Assembly: GCA_913057845.1 (NCBI GenBank)
Contig: CAJXPC010000058.1
Location: 1-8,600, forward strand
Length of the DNA stretch: 8,600 nt
Direction: 5' to 3'
Source: an uncultured Pseudomonadota bacterium
Lineage (GTDB): Bacteria; Pseudomonadota; Gammaproteobacteria; Burkholderiales; Eutrophovitaceae
Part shown: positions 1 to 5,655 of the stretch, piece by piece
How positions within the stretch are numbered: position 1 is the first letter of the stretch
How the letters are laid out: each line of letters begins with the position of its first letter
Position numbers and translations under genes: made by a program
The notes under the pieces: generated by a model
Database searches by the model: none
What the model was told of the DNA's origin: nothing
The model's input: only the letters and a program-made list of their open reading frames with translations

Positions 1-49
1 ACGAGATGTAGAGAGGTCTCGTGGGCTCGGAGATGTGTATAAGAGACAG
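1..49 (+). other. Illumina Nextera adapter (artefact)
   Basis: Not biological. The stretch reads as the end of the P7 primer (ACGAGAT), an 8-base index (GTAGAGAG), the Nextera read-2 sequence GTCTCGTGGGCTCGG and the Tn5 mosaic end AGATGTGTATAAGAGACAG. The index matches my recollection of Nextera i7 primer N707. The first insert base is 50. The adapter was left untrimmed during assembly. Confidence 0.98.
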
Positions 50-81
50 GCGTGTACTCTATCCAGCTGAGCTACGGGCGC
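50..81 (-). tRNA. tRNA-Arg, 5' half only, cut by contig end
   Basis: Read on the minus strand, the 32 bases begin GCGCCCGTAGCTCAGCTGGA and continue through GAGTA into the first bases of the anticodon stem (CACGC). That gives the 7-nt acceptor 5' strand, the TA linker, and a complete D-arm (GCTC / GAGT with an AGCTGGATA loop). The acceptor and D-arm resemble proteobacterial tRNA-Arg genes, but the anticodon lies beyond the insert end, so the isotype is inferred. An extended -10 element sits just upstream (97-105). It is divergent from lysC. Confidence 0.75.
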
Positions 82-96
82 ATAATGAGGTTGCGA

Positions 97-105
97 ATTA
101 TAACA
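97..105 (-). promoter_or_regulatory. Extended -10 promoter element for tRNA-Arg
   Basis: On the minus strand this reads TGT followed by a perfect TATAAT, that is, an extended -10 (TGnTATAAT). It lies about 16 nt before the 5' end of the tRNA-Arg, a good distance for a short tRNA leader. No strong -35 hexamer is visible, as expected for extended -10 promoters. Confidence 0.55.
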
Positions 106-147
106 AAATCAGTATTGAGCGTAACTAATCAAATGAAAATATCTTGG

Positions 148-176
148 TTGACTTGCGTTAAAATGCCCGCTCTTTA
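148..176 (+). promoter_or_regulatory. Possible lysC promoter
   Basis: TTGACT at 148-153 is a good -35 (5/6 to TTGACA). The best-spaced -10 (TCTTTA, 171-176, 17-nt spacer) is poor. Better -10-like words (TAAAAT at 159-164, TAGAAT at 175-180) are at the wrong distance. A promoter must lie somewhere in this 114-bp divergent gap, but the exact elements are uncertain. The gap is too short for a lysine riboswitch and shows no sign of one. Confidence 0.3.
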
Positions 177-195
177 GAATCAATTTAAAATCAAG

Positions 196-1437
196 ATGGC
201 TCTAATTGTACAAAAATACGGCGGAACCTCGGTAGGCTCGACAGACCGCATCAAAAATGTTGCACGACGTGTCGCGAAATGGAAAAACGCGGGACATGAC
301 GTCGTTGTGGTGGTATCCGCTATGTCTGGTGAGACCAATCGTCTCATCGACTTAGCCCAGGCCATTCAATCCATACCTGACCCCAGAGAGTTAGATGTTG
401 TCTGTTCGACTGGTGAACAAGTAACTATCGGCCTTTTATGCATGGCCTTGATCGAACTAGGCTGCCCTGCAAAATCTTATACTGGCGCGCAGATACGTGT
501 CCTTACTGATGATGCACACACCAAAGCACGCATCCTAGACATTGACAAAGATCGGATACAAGACGACCTAAACTCAGGAAAAGTCATTGTTGTGGCTGGG
601 TTTCAAGGTGTCGATGCAGAGGGAAACATCACGACATTGGGGCGCGGCGGATCTGACACGTCTGGAGTCGCTATTGCAGCAGTGCTCGGGGCAAAAGAAT
701 GTCAAATTTACACGGATGTCGACGGGGTATACACCACAGACCCTAGAGTTGTGCCTAATGCGCGTCGATTGAAAACGGTCACCTTTGAGGAAATGCTTGA
801 GATGGCCAGCTTAGGTTCAAAGGTATTACAAATTCGCTCGGTAGAGTTCGCAGGGAAGTATCGCGTGAGGCTACGCGTGCTATCCAGCCTAACCGATCCC
901 GACCTTTCGATTGACGAGGAATCGCAATCGGGAACATTAATAACATTTGAGGATGATGGGACTATGGAAGCCGCTCTAGTTTCTGGTATTGCTTTTAACC
1001 GTGATGAAGCAAAAGTCACCATGCGTGGGGTGCCAGATACACCAGGTATCGCCTTTAAGATTCTCGATCCAATTGCAAAAGCTAATATTGAGGTCGATGT
1101 AATCGTACAGAATGTCGGTACTGATAAAAAAACAGATTTCTCGTTCACGGTACATCGCAACGACTTAAACAAAACTCTTGATATTTTAAAGCCAGTCCAA
1201 GCGGATATCGGAGCTCAAGATTTAGTCGGGGACGATAAGATTTGCAAGCTTGGGCTAGTGGGCGTTGGAATGCGCTCTCATGTCGGAGTGGCGAGTAAAA
1301 TGTTTGCTGCGCTAGCTAATGAGGGTGTGAACATACAAATGGTCTCAACCTCGGAAATAAAGATCACGGCCGTCATTGATGAGAAATACATGGAACTTGC
1401 CGTGCGAGCGCTCCACCAAGCCTTCGAACTAGAATAA
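196..1437 (+). CDS. lysC: Aspartate kinase (aspartokinase), lysine-sensitive type
   Basis: Phosphorylates aspartate in the cytoplasm, the committed step to lysine, threonine, methionine and diaminopimelate. The 413 aa product matches the usual length of the alpha/beta-type enzyme (about 405-415). The kinase domain has KYGGTSVGS (7-15), STGEQ (71-75), GRGGSDTSG (149-157) and TDVDGVYTTDPR (173-184). Two ACT regulatory domains follow at about 262-340 and 346-413, including QNVG (305-308) and the STSEIK segment (384-389), where feedback-resistant mutations map in relatives. ATG at 196 gives the standard MALIVQKYGG start; no strong Shine-Dalgarno is seen. The product reads like gammaproteobacterial LysC. 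tRNA-Ser follows 68 bp downstream. An in-frame ATG at 964 (Met257), close to where some Gram-positive lysC genes start a separate beta subunit, is noted but not called. Confidence 0.97.
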   Translation: MALIVQKYGGTSVGSTDRIKNVARRVAKWKNAGHDVVVVVSAMSGETNRLIDLAQAIQSIPDPRELDVVCSTGEQVTIGLLCMALIELGCPAKSYTGAQIRVLTDDAHTKARILDIDKDRIQDDLNSGKVIVVAGFQGVDAEGNITTLGRGGSDTSGVAIAAVLGAKECQIYTDVDGVYTTDPRVVPNARRLKTVTFEEMLEMASLGSKVLQIRSVEFAGKYRVRLRVLSSLTDPDLSIDEESQSGTLITFEDDGTMEAALVSGIAFNRDEAKVTMRGVPDTPGIAFKILDPIAKANIEVDVIVQNVGTDKKTDFSFTVHRNDLNKTLDILKPVQADIGAQDLVGDDKICKLGLVGVGMRSHVGVASKMFAALANEGVNIQMVSTSEIKITAVIDEKYMELAVRALHQAFELE

Positions 1438-1442
1438 CCGGC

Positions 1443-1471
1443 TAGATAACGGAAGCAGTTTCGAATAGAAT
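1443..1471 (+). promoter_or_regulatory. Probable promoter of tRNA-Ser
   Basis: TAGATA (1443-1448, 4/6 to TTGACA), a 17-nt spacer and TAGAAT (1466-1471, 5/6 to TATAAT) place a transcription start near 1478, about 28 nt before the mature tRNA. The start lies just after lysC, so the tRNA may be transcribed both from here and by read-through. Confidence 0.45.
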
Positions 1472-1479
1472 ACACGCTC

Positions 1480-1503
1480 TCGGCACGCTCTTAGCGTTGC
1501 CGA
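1480..1503 (+). other. Strong hairpin in the leader of tRNA-Ser
   Basis: TCGGCACGCT (1480-1489) pairs with AGCG-T-TGCCGA (1493-1503) as a 10-bp stem with one bulged T and a CTT loop. It ends two bases before the tRNA 5' end. There is no U-tract, so it is not a normal intrinsic terminator for lysC. It may be a 5'-leader processing structure or a weak attenuating stem. Confidence 0.55.
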
Positions 1504-1505
1504 AA

Positions 1506-1598
1506 GGAGAGTTGGCCGAGCGGCTGAAGGCGCTCCCCTGCTAAGGGAGTATAGGGTTTATAGCCCTATCGAGGGTTCGAATCCCTCACTCTCCGCCA
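1506..1598 (+). tRNA. tRNA-Ser (anticodon GCT), with encoded CCA
   Basis: A complete class II tRNA. The acceptor GGAGAGT (1506-1512) pairs with ACTCTCC (1588-1594), followed by discriminator G1595 and encoded CCA (1596-1598). The anticodon stem CTCCC/GGGAG encloses the loop CTGCTAA with GCT at 1540-1542, which reads AGC/AGT serine codons. The long variable arm (ATAGGG...CCCTAT) is diagnostic of Ser, and the T-arm carries GGTTCGAATCC. The 3' end of this gene appears to have served as an integration site, since its last bases recur at 5551. The gene itself is intact. Confidence 0.97.
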
Positions 1599-1633
1599 CC
1601 CTATTTTCAGTTGATTTAATCTATATAAATCAA
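1588..1633 (+). repeat. Left copy of duplicated tRNA-Ser 3' end (attL-like)
   Basis: This 46-bp stretch covers the acceptor 3' strand, CCA and a downstream hairpin (TTGATTTA, 7-nt loop, TAAATCAA at 1611-1633; no T-run, so weak as a terminator). By hand alignment it matches 5551-5597 at about 39 of 47 positions. The first 15 bases (ACTCTCCGCCACCCT) are identical, and both copies keep the hairpin. Tyrosine-integrase elements typically insert at tRNA 3' ends and restore the gene, leaving such a copy at the far end. Confidence 0.7.
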
Positions 1634-1660
1634 TAAGTTACAAAGTCATGATTTCTGGCT

Positions 1661-1690
1661 TTGTACCACACCCTTGTACCAATTTGTACC
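1661..1690 (+). repeat. Three TTGTACC direct repeats (possible integrase arm sites)
   Basis: TTGTACC occurs exactly at 1661-1667, 1674-1680 and 1684-1690. Short spaced direct repeats like these, beside a tRNA attachment site, resemble arm-type binding sites of P4-like tyrosine integrases. They sit 28 bp inside the left island border, where such sites would be expected. No matching set is seen at the right border. Confidence 0.5.
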
Positions 1691-1703
1691 CTTTATTCCA
1701 CCC

Positions 1704-1762
1704 CTAAACACCCCGGGGGAGGGTCTACACAGGGTTACGTGATCTATAAGTAGCTTGCGAGA
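1704..1762 (+). repeat. 60-bp direct repeat, copy 1
   Basis: Starts CTAAACACCCCGGGGGA, then TCTACACAGGGTTACGTG, and ends near TAGCTTGCGAGA. It matches 3607-3666 in the same orientation with about six differences, one of them in the C-run. Weaker similarity continues some 25-30 bp further right in both copies. It contains a CCCCGGGG palindrome and no reading frame. Function unknown. Confidence 0.8.
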
Positions 1763-1765
1763 TAC

Positions 1766-1790
1766 AAAAAAGAGTGAAATGAAGTTCACT
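1766..1790 (-). terminator. Intrinsic terminator on minus strand
   Basis: Read on the minus strand: AGTGAA, a 6-nt loop, TTCACT, then C and TTTTTT. It begins two bases past the stop codon (1792-1794) of the broken minus-strand frame described next, which suggests that frame once belonged to a transcribed gene. Confidence 0.6.
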
Positions 1791-1791
1791 T

Positions 1792-1983
1792 TCACAAGGC
1801 AGCCTTAATTACATCAACATCAAACCTATACCTCTCGAAAGAGCTCACAGCCTCAATGTCATAACCTTGCTTCTTTAGATGCGAATAACCAATCTCGTAG
1901 CTTTCCTCCTCGTCTTTCGCTTCAAGCGTGAGAATACAAAGATTTTCCCAACAAATTCGCTTTCTTCTTGCCCCTTGCTGACA
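1792..1983 (-). pseudogene. Broken small gene, conserved-looking C-terminal part
   Basis: A 63-codon open frame reading ...CWENLCILTLEAKDEEESYE... and ending ...DVDVIKAAL before TGA. Composition is clearly protein-like: an acidic stretch DEEESYE, a YSHLKKQGYDIE segment and an FERYRFDVDV segment. There is no ATG, GTG or TTG near its start. ATGs at 1987 and 1984 lie one frame away and run into a stop after about 22 codons, so a single-base frameshift near 1950 would join them to this frame. A terminator follows the stop directly. I do not recognise the family. It is either a pseudogene, a sequencing indel, or a gene with a non-standard start. Confidence 0.4.
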
Positions 1984-2200
1984 TCATCTTAATTCAGCAG
2001 ATCAAAGAAAATTCCTTTGATATACGCGCCACGAGCCGCCTAAACAGGCTCTCCGTCGAGTTGCTGAAAGACAACAAGGACCAGACAAAAGGTGATCGCC
2101 GCTCAGACGTGAACCATTTCATCTGACACGACTCAGAAGTTGGAAGGTTAAAGAGTTTTTCTTCAGCCATTGACCGGCATATTTGCCAAAGGAAACCCCC

Positions 2201-2689
2201 ATGATTCGTAGATTATTTATTGCTGGCATCGTAGCAGCCACTTTTTCATTTCCTGCATTAGCTGGCCACCATGGTCCAAAAGACATCGTTGATACAGCGG
2301 TTCAGGCAGGCAGTTTCAATACACTAGTTGCTGCACTAAAAGCAGCTGGACTTGTTGATGCCTTAAAGGGTGATGGTCCGTTTACTGTTTTTGCTCCCAC
2401 TGATGACGCCTTTGCAGCCTTGCCAGCGGGTACAGTTGACAGCCTTTTAAAGCCAGAAAATAAAGACGATTTGGTGAATATACTCACCTACCATGTGCTG
2501 CCTGGTAAAGTTATGTCCAGCGACATCGCAGGAAAATCTTTAGAGGTGAAGATGCTGAATGGCTCAATGGCAAAAGTGAACGCCATGTCTGGTGTAATGG
2601 TGGAGAACGCTAATGTTGTTACGGCTGACATTGAAGCAACAAATGGCGTCATCCACGTCATCGACACAGTAATTATCCCAACGAAGTAA
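2201..2689 (+). CDS. Secreted fasciclin-domain (FAS1) protein
   Basis: A 162-aa protein: a signal peptide (MIRRL, hydrophobic core, cleavage likely after FPALA at residue 21), a short His-rich mature start GHHG, then one FAS1 domain. Hallmarks are [15 protein letters not shown] (61-75), the conserved TYHVLPGKV (97-104) and [13 protein letters not shown] (148-160). Bacterial single-FAS1 proteins are exported and generally linked to adhesion or cell-surface and stress roles; the ligand is unknown. I chose ATG 2201 because AAAGGA (2188-2193) lies 7 nt upstream and the signal peptide begins there. An in-frame TTG at 2183 would add six residues before the signal and overlap the RBS. A terminator follows at once, so it is monocistronic. 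Confidence 0.92.
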   Translation: MIRRLFIAGIVAATFSFPALAGHHGPKDIVDTAVQAGSFNTLVAALKAAGLVDALKGDGPFTVFAPTDDAFAALPAGTVDSLLKPENKDDLVNILTYHVLPGKVMSSDIAGKSLEVKMLNGSMAKVNAMSGVMVENANVVTADIEATNGVIHVIDTVIIPTK

Positions 2690-2696
2690 AAAATAG

Positions 2697-2723
2697 CCTC
2701 GCAGAATATCCATTTCTGCGAGG
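2697..2723 (+). terminator. Terminator hairpin after fasciclin gene
   Basis: CCTCGCAGAA (2697-2706) pairs perfectly with TTCTGCGAGG (2714-2723) around a 7-nt loop, 7 bases after the stop codon. An A-tract precedes the hairpin, and a modest T-rich tail (GTTGCTTCT) follows, so it could work in both directions. Confidence 0.75.
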
Positions 2724-3072
2724 GTTGCTTCTATGCAGCAGCACCTGTTACTCGAAATTAGTCCAACACCTACCAGTGACTCTCGATCCCCTATTAAAAT
2801 AGTTACCAGATATCAACACTCATCTGTGTGACATTCCATGAATATATACCTATGTGGGGCCTACAAAACCAATGCTGGCCCCAGTATGACAAACGACTAT
2901 TAACCATCTTTTACATGAATATTCGTATTCCAAACTCAATATTCCACTTAGAAGTGACGCCTCATGGTTTAAGTCTTATCTTCGAAGTAAGCTATTAATC
3001 CGAACACATCAGAATTTAATGTCACCTTCTCTGCTTGATCTTCTACGAACTGTTTGCGAGCGCCAAAGCAAC
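2724..3072. other. Gene-free stretch
   Basis: Both strands show only short frames (at most about 33 codons) without ribosome binding sites. The one distinct element is the inverted repeat at 2855-2883. The sequence is A/T-rich, and I see no recognisable gene remnant. Confidence 0.6.
2855..2883. repeat. 7-bp perfect inverted repeat with 15-nt loop
   Basis: TGGGGCC (2855-2861) and GGCCCCA (2877-2883) form a G/C-rich stem in an otherwise A/T-rich gap. There is no T-run after it. It could be a structure in an untranscribed spacer or an operator; nothing assigns it. Confidence 0.45.
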
Positions 3073-3300
3073 TTAATCCTCGACCCAACACTTGTATTCT
3101 TCTTCATCCTCCACTACACAGTAGACAATTTCGCCCTTCCATCTCAAAGCAACACGCAGCCCATCGTCATAACCTGACGCAATCGTTTCACCATTCAATA
3201 ACACGTCACGAGATTCAGACGGTGAGAGTTTTTTCGCATTTCCAGCAATTGAAAACGATAACCCAAGAACGACAGTAATCACAATAAGTACTTTTTTCAT
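3073..3300 (-). CDS. Small secreted protein of unknown function
   Basis: A 75-aa product with a clear signal peptide (MKKVLIVITVVLGLSFSIAGNA, likely cut after residue 22). The mature part of about 53 aa begins KKLSPSESRDVLLNGETIAS and ends with an acidic tail. Two cysteines, in YCVV and YKCW around a DEEE run, could form one disulfide in the periplasm. GAGGGG (3304-3309) precedes the ATG by three bases, a strong though tightly spaced RBS. No neighbour is co-directional and close, so it is probably transcribed alone. I do not recognise the family. Confidence 0.75.
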   Translation of the reverse strand: MKKVLIVITVVLGLSFSIAGNAKKLSPSESRDVLLNGETIASGYDDGLRVALRWKGEIVYCVVEDEEEYKCWVED

Positions 3301-3800
3301 AATCCCCTCAACCCCTCATTTATTCAAATTTAACTCAATAACTTCTTGCTCTACATCTCCACATAATAAACGCGTTTCTGTAACTTTAAAAACCTGATCT
3401 AGAAAGCCACCCAATCGCCACACTACTGTCTCACTACGGCCACGATAATCTAGACACTCTCATCTACTTCCTAGATAACCTCAGGCAATCTTAATGTCGG
3501 TTATGTAGCGATCGGGCCTCACTCCTCCAGAGGCATAGACCGCTATGAGGTTCTCACCTTTTTTTGATTATCTAATTAGGAAGACTCAAGATATTTTCTA
3601 TAAGAGCTAAACACCCCCGGGGGACGGTCTACACAGGGTTACGTGGTCTATAGGTAGCTTGGCAGACATTTAATAAGTGGAATTAAAGCAACTCGCGCAT
3701 TACAAAGTTGTACAAAGGAAGGACAAATCGACTAATGCGTTTTTTTGCATCTAGTTGTGAGTCGCTTGCTAGTCGAATGTTGCTCGATTGCACTTTTGGT
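3301..3800. other. Intergenic stretch with repeat and possible debris
   Basis: Holds the second 60-bp repeat (3607-3666). On the minus strand at 3481-3567 there is a 28-codon frame reading ...LIAVYASGGVRPDRYITDIK... to TGA, protein-like but without a start and with a stop just upstream. A 7-base A-run at its head is a plausible slip site. It could be a C-terminal gene fragment. Nothing else is seen. Confidence 0.4.
3607..3666 (+). repeat. 60-bp direct repeat, copy 2
   Basis: Second copy of the 1704-1762 repeat, starting CTAAACACCCCCGGGGGA and ending TAGCTTGGCAGA. The copies bracket 1,844 bp holding the broken minus-strand gene, the fasciclin gene and the small secreted protein gene. Similarity fades gradually to the right rather than stopping sharply. 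Confidence 0.8.
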
Positions 3801-5108
3801 TCAGCTGCGCGCAGGCTTTCTTGCGATACGACCAAACAACACACTTGCAAGTAGTCCGAGAAAAGCGAAGCAAGCCATCAGAAGATAAAAGTCTTGATGA
3901 CCTTGCAAACCCGGAGAGCGGTCCAAAATCCATCCGGACATAGGGCCCATAAAAATATCCGGCGTAAAACCAATGACAGAAACCAGCCCTGTCGCGGTGC
4001 CCGTTTCGAGGGCTGGCACGTGACCCTCCTCGAACATCGCAAAATAGATGCCGCGCAACCCAAATACGGCGGCACTAGTGACAATCACATTGGCGAACAG
4101 AATCCAAATCAGGGACACATTTGGGGTATCTAAAGAGAGAAACCCAAAACAAAATATCATAAGTGCAAAGCATAAGGCTGTTGCCCTAGACGGCAAAATA
4201 CGGTCCGCCAGAAGACCAGCACCAACGGCAGCAAGAGGGCGTATCCAAACGCTATAGGCAGTCAACTCAGCGGCTTCAACTTCATTCAACGCATAAGCGG
4301 TATAGGCAAACAGAGAATAATTGTCGATACCCTTGTACCCCACGTAGGCCGCTACAATGATGAGTGATTGTAACCAAACGGTTGGTAATCTCATGACATC
4401 GATCGTACGCCGCAACAGGCCTGGCCTGTTGGCGAATAAATTCGCGTTTACTAGACCCACTGCCGGTTCGGGCACGCACAGCCAAACTAAAGGCACTGCC
4501 AAAAAAGTGAAAAACGTATAACAATAAATCACATACTGAAGCGCCAAAATACGCTCAACATCAGTGGCCATTGCCACATCGTCGGGAAAAAAGCTACGTA
4601 AGACAAAAACCGCGATCACGCCAATCAATGCCGCGAATAACCCGCGGCCACCATCTAATATGCCGAAGGCGCGCCCTTGGGCCGAGTCTGCGCCCCACTC
4701 GCGAGTGGCACGAATCAGCGCGCCCCAAAATAACAGGATGGTGGTAAACCCCCAAAAGCCAAAGAGTAAGTGCAGGCCTTGGTAGGTTGGAATCTGCGCG
4801 AAGTAGAGTCCGCCAAGCCCTGTCGCGATCAGCGACGCGGCTAAGAGTTTGCGCGCAGAAAACATATCGGCGAGCTGCCCACCCGGAAAATACGCCAACA
4901 TTGCAATCACGCCATAGGAAGCTTGGACAAGCCCCAACTGCATGTTACTGAACTCAAAAACTTCCAAGAATGTGGGACGAAAGAATCGGGTTACGTGAAA
5001 CGGTAGGGAGAATATAGCCTCTCCTGCGATAATGAGCGCGATCATAGTCATTAGACGTGGTGAATCCGCATGACTAAAACCGAATGTTTGTTTTTCAGAC
5101 TGACTCAT
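3801..5108 (-). CDS. MFS transporter, YihN-like
   Basis: A 435-aa inner-membrane protein with about 12 hydrophobic segments. A motif-A-like loop GGQLADMFSARK (76-87) follows TM2, and its counterpart GAGLLADRILPSRA (296-309) lies in the second half. The segments RATREWG (133-139), GRAFGILDGGRG (145-156) and LRGIYFA (351-357) resemble the YihN branch of the organophosphate/sugar-acid MFS. The substrate cannot be named. The C-terminus ends in a basic tail (RIARKPARS). ATG 5108 is followed by a polar lead MSQSEKQTFGF; only a weak GGATAGG precedes it. The gene looks more G/C-rich than the egtD-like gene nearby, which may reflect separate origin. It is probably monocistronic, with only gene debris upstream. 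Confidence 0.88.
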   Translation of the reverse strand: MSQSEKQTFGFSHADSPRLMTMIALIIAGEAIFSLPFHVTRFFRPTFLEVFEFSNMQLGLVQASYGVIAMLAYFPGGQLADMFSARKLLAASLIATGLGGLYFAQIPTYQGLHLLFGFWGFTTILLFWGALIRATREWGADSAQGRAFGILDGGRGLFAALIGVIAVFVLRSFFPDDVAMATDVERILALQYVIYCYTFFTFLAVPLVWLCVPEPAVGLVNANLFANRPGLLRRTIDVMRLPTVWLQSLIIVAAYVGYKGIDNYSLFAYTAYALNEVEAAELTAYSVWIRPLAAVGAGLLADRILPSRATALCFALMIFCFGFLSLDTPNVSLIWILFANVIVTSAAVFGLRGIYFAMFEEGHVPALETGTATGLVSVIGFTPDIFMGPMSGWILDRSPGLQGHQDFYLLMACFAFLGLLASVLFGRIARKPARS

Positions 5109-5140
5109 AAAGACCTATCCAAAACATTCTCTTTTGCGAG

Positions 5141-5314
5141 TTAATCAGTGCATGAATAGCATACAGGATTGTATTCACTGTCGATGATATCTCCTGGTTC
5201 GATTGCCGGCATAAATTTGTGAAACTCACCTGAAATCATGGTCGGACTCGAGACAAGACGCGCGCGGCAGCGATCTGTCTTTTCCAACCAGCCAAGACGA
5301 TAAGGGCTTTGGAC
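5141..5314 (-). pseudogene. Start-less gene fragment upstream of MFS gene
   Basis: A 57-codon frame (no start codon at its head) reading ...YRLGWLEKTDRCRARLVSS... then MISGEFHKFMPAIEPGDIID and ending ...VCYSCTD before TAA. The only ATG (5237-5239) would give 32 aa. An overlapping frame on the same strand ends in TGA exactly on that ATG (ATGA). The composition looks like a genuine protein C-terminus. It lies 32 bp upstream of the MFS start on the same strand, so the two may once have been an operon. Not recognised; could be a real short peptide. Confidence 0.35.
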
Positions 5315-5528
5315 TCAGCTTCGGTTATACTAGCGGTTCTTGAATTTTAAAAAAATCTCGTTTCTTGAAATGCTCTCTAAGCTCCACTGAAATACGGAGC
5401 CGAGCGTAATAGAGATTGAAACATTTTTGAATGAATGGTGGCATATAGATTTTCACGTTTGTGTAAGCTATACGTGTAACATGTTTTACTTATAGATTAA
5501 ATAATATGAACGATTACAAGACTTTAAA
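5315..5528. other. A/T-rich non-coding stretch
   Basis: No supported gene on either strand. With the fragment to its left and the border repeat to its right, it forms the end of the island. AACATGTT near 5478 is a short palindrome. A 23-codon plus-strand frame from ATG 5506 crosses the right border copy and has no RBS. Confidence 0.5.
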
Positions 5529-5546
5529 GACTCTCGACAGAGAGTC
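5529..5546. repeat. Inverted repeat beside right border
   Basis: GACTCTC (5529-5535), loop GACA, GAGAGTC (5540-5546): a perfect 7-bp stem ending four bases before the duplicated tRNA end. It could be a binding site around the recombination core or chance. Confidence 0.5.
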
Positions 5547-5550
5547 CATT

Positions 5551-5597
5551 ACTCTCCGCCACCCTGTTTTTCCTTGATTGAATCCGTATAAAATCAA
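5551..5597 (+). repeat. Right copy of tRNA-Ser 3' end (attR-like)
   Basis: ACTCTCCGCCACCCT is identical to the tRNA-Ser 3' end plus its downstream bases, then similarity continues through the hairpin (here CCTTGATT...AATCAAGG). Upstream the match weakens (TCCATT against TCCCTC), and no D-arm or anticodon arm is present, so this is only a 3' fragment, not a tRNA gene. It ends 58 bp before the next gene, so the hairpin could also shield that gene from read-through. Confidence 0.7.
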
Positions 5598-5655
5598 GGA
5601 ACAGAACCTATCAAACTTATCATTGTCCCAATTAACTTTATTCTAAAGTGACCAT

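Larger units (their letters stand above)
1588..5597. mobile_element. Putative decayed genomic island in tRNA-Ser(GCT)
   Basis: Bounded by the intact tRNA-Ser 3' end and a degenerate copy about 3.96 kb downstream. TTGTACC repeats lie inside the left border. The contents are accessory: fasciclin protein, small secreted protein, MFS transporter, a 60-bp repeat present twice, and several start-less frames. There is no integrase, excisionase or other mobility gene, so if this was an integrative element it is now a remnant. The eight or so differences between the two border copies also argue for an old event. The alternative is a partial tRNA duplication without an element. Confidence 0.5.

Noticed and set aside
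708..1172. Long antisense frame inside lysC, and similar frames inside the MFS and methyltransferase genes
   Set aside because: These are shadow frames of strongly supported genes, with no RBS and no domain features.
964..1437. Separate beta subunit of aspartokinase from internal ATG (Met257)
   Set aside because: GAGG at 949-952 is rather far from the ATG, and internal starts are established mainly in Gram-positive lysC genes; a conserved Met near here is common without internal initiation.
1932..2126. A 64-codon plus-strand open frame ending ...RRSDVNHFI, with some protein-like composition
   Set aside because: No ATG (only a TTG at 1968) and no RBS; part is antisense to the better-supported minus-strand frame with a terminator. 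May be debris, not enough to call.
2183..2200. Upstream TTG start for the fasciclin gene
   Set aside because: It would put six residues before a clean signal peptide and overlap the AAAGGA ribosome binding site that serves ATG 2201.
3541..3606. A possible third, very degenerate tRNA-end copy (CACC, T-run, TTGATTATCTA) left of the second 60-bp repeat
   Set aside because: Only short scattered matches and no ACTCTCCGCCA core; consistent with chance in A/T-rich DNA.
1704..3666. CRISPR array or integron cassette array
   Set aside because: Only two copies of the repeat, 1.8 kb apart, no regular spacers, no cas or integron integrase gene, and no attC-type paired core sites.
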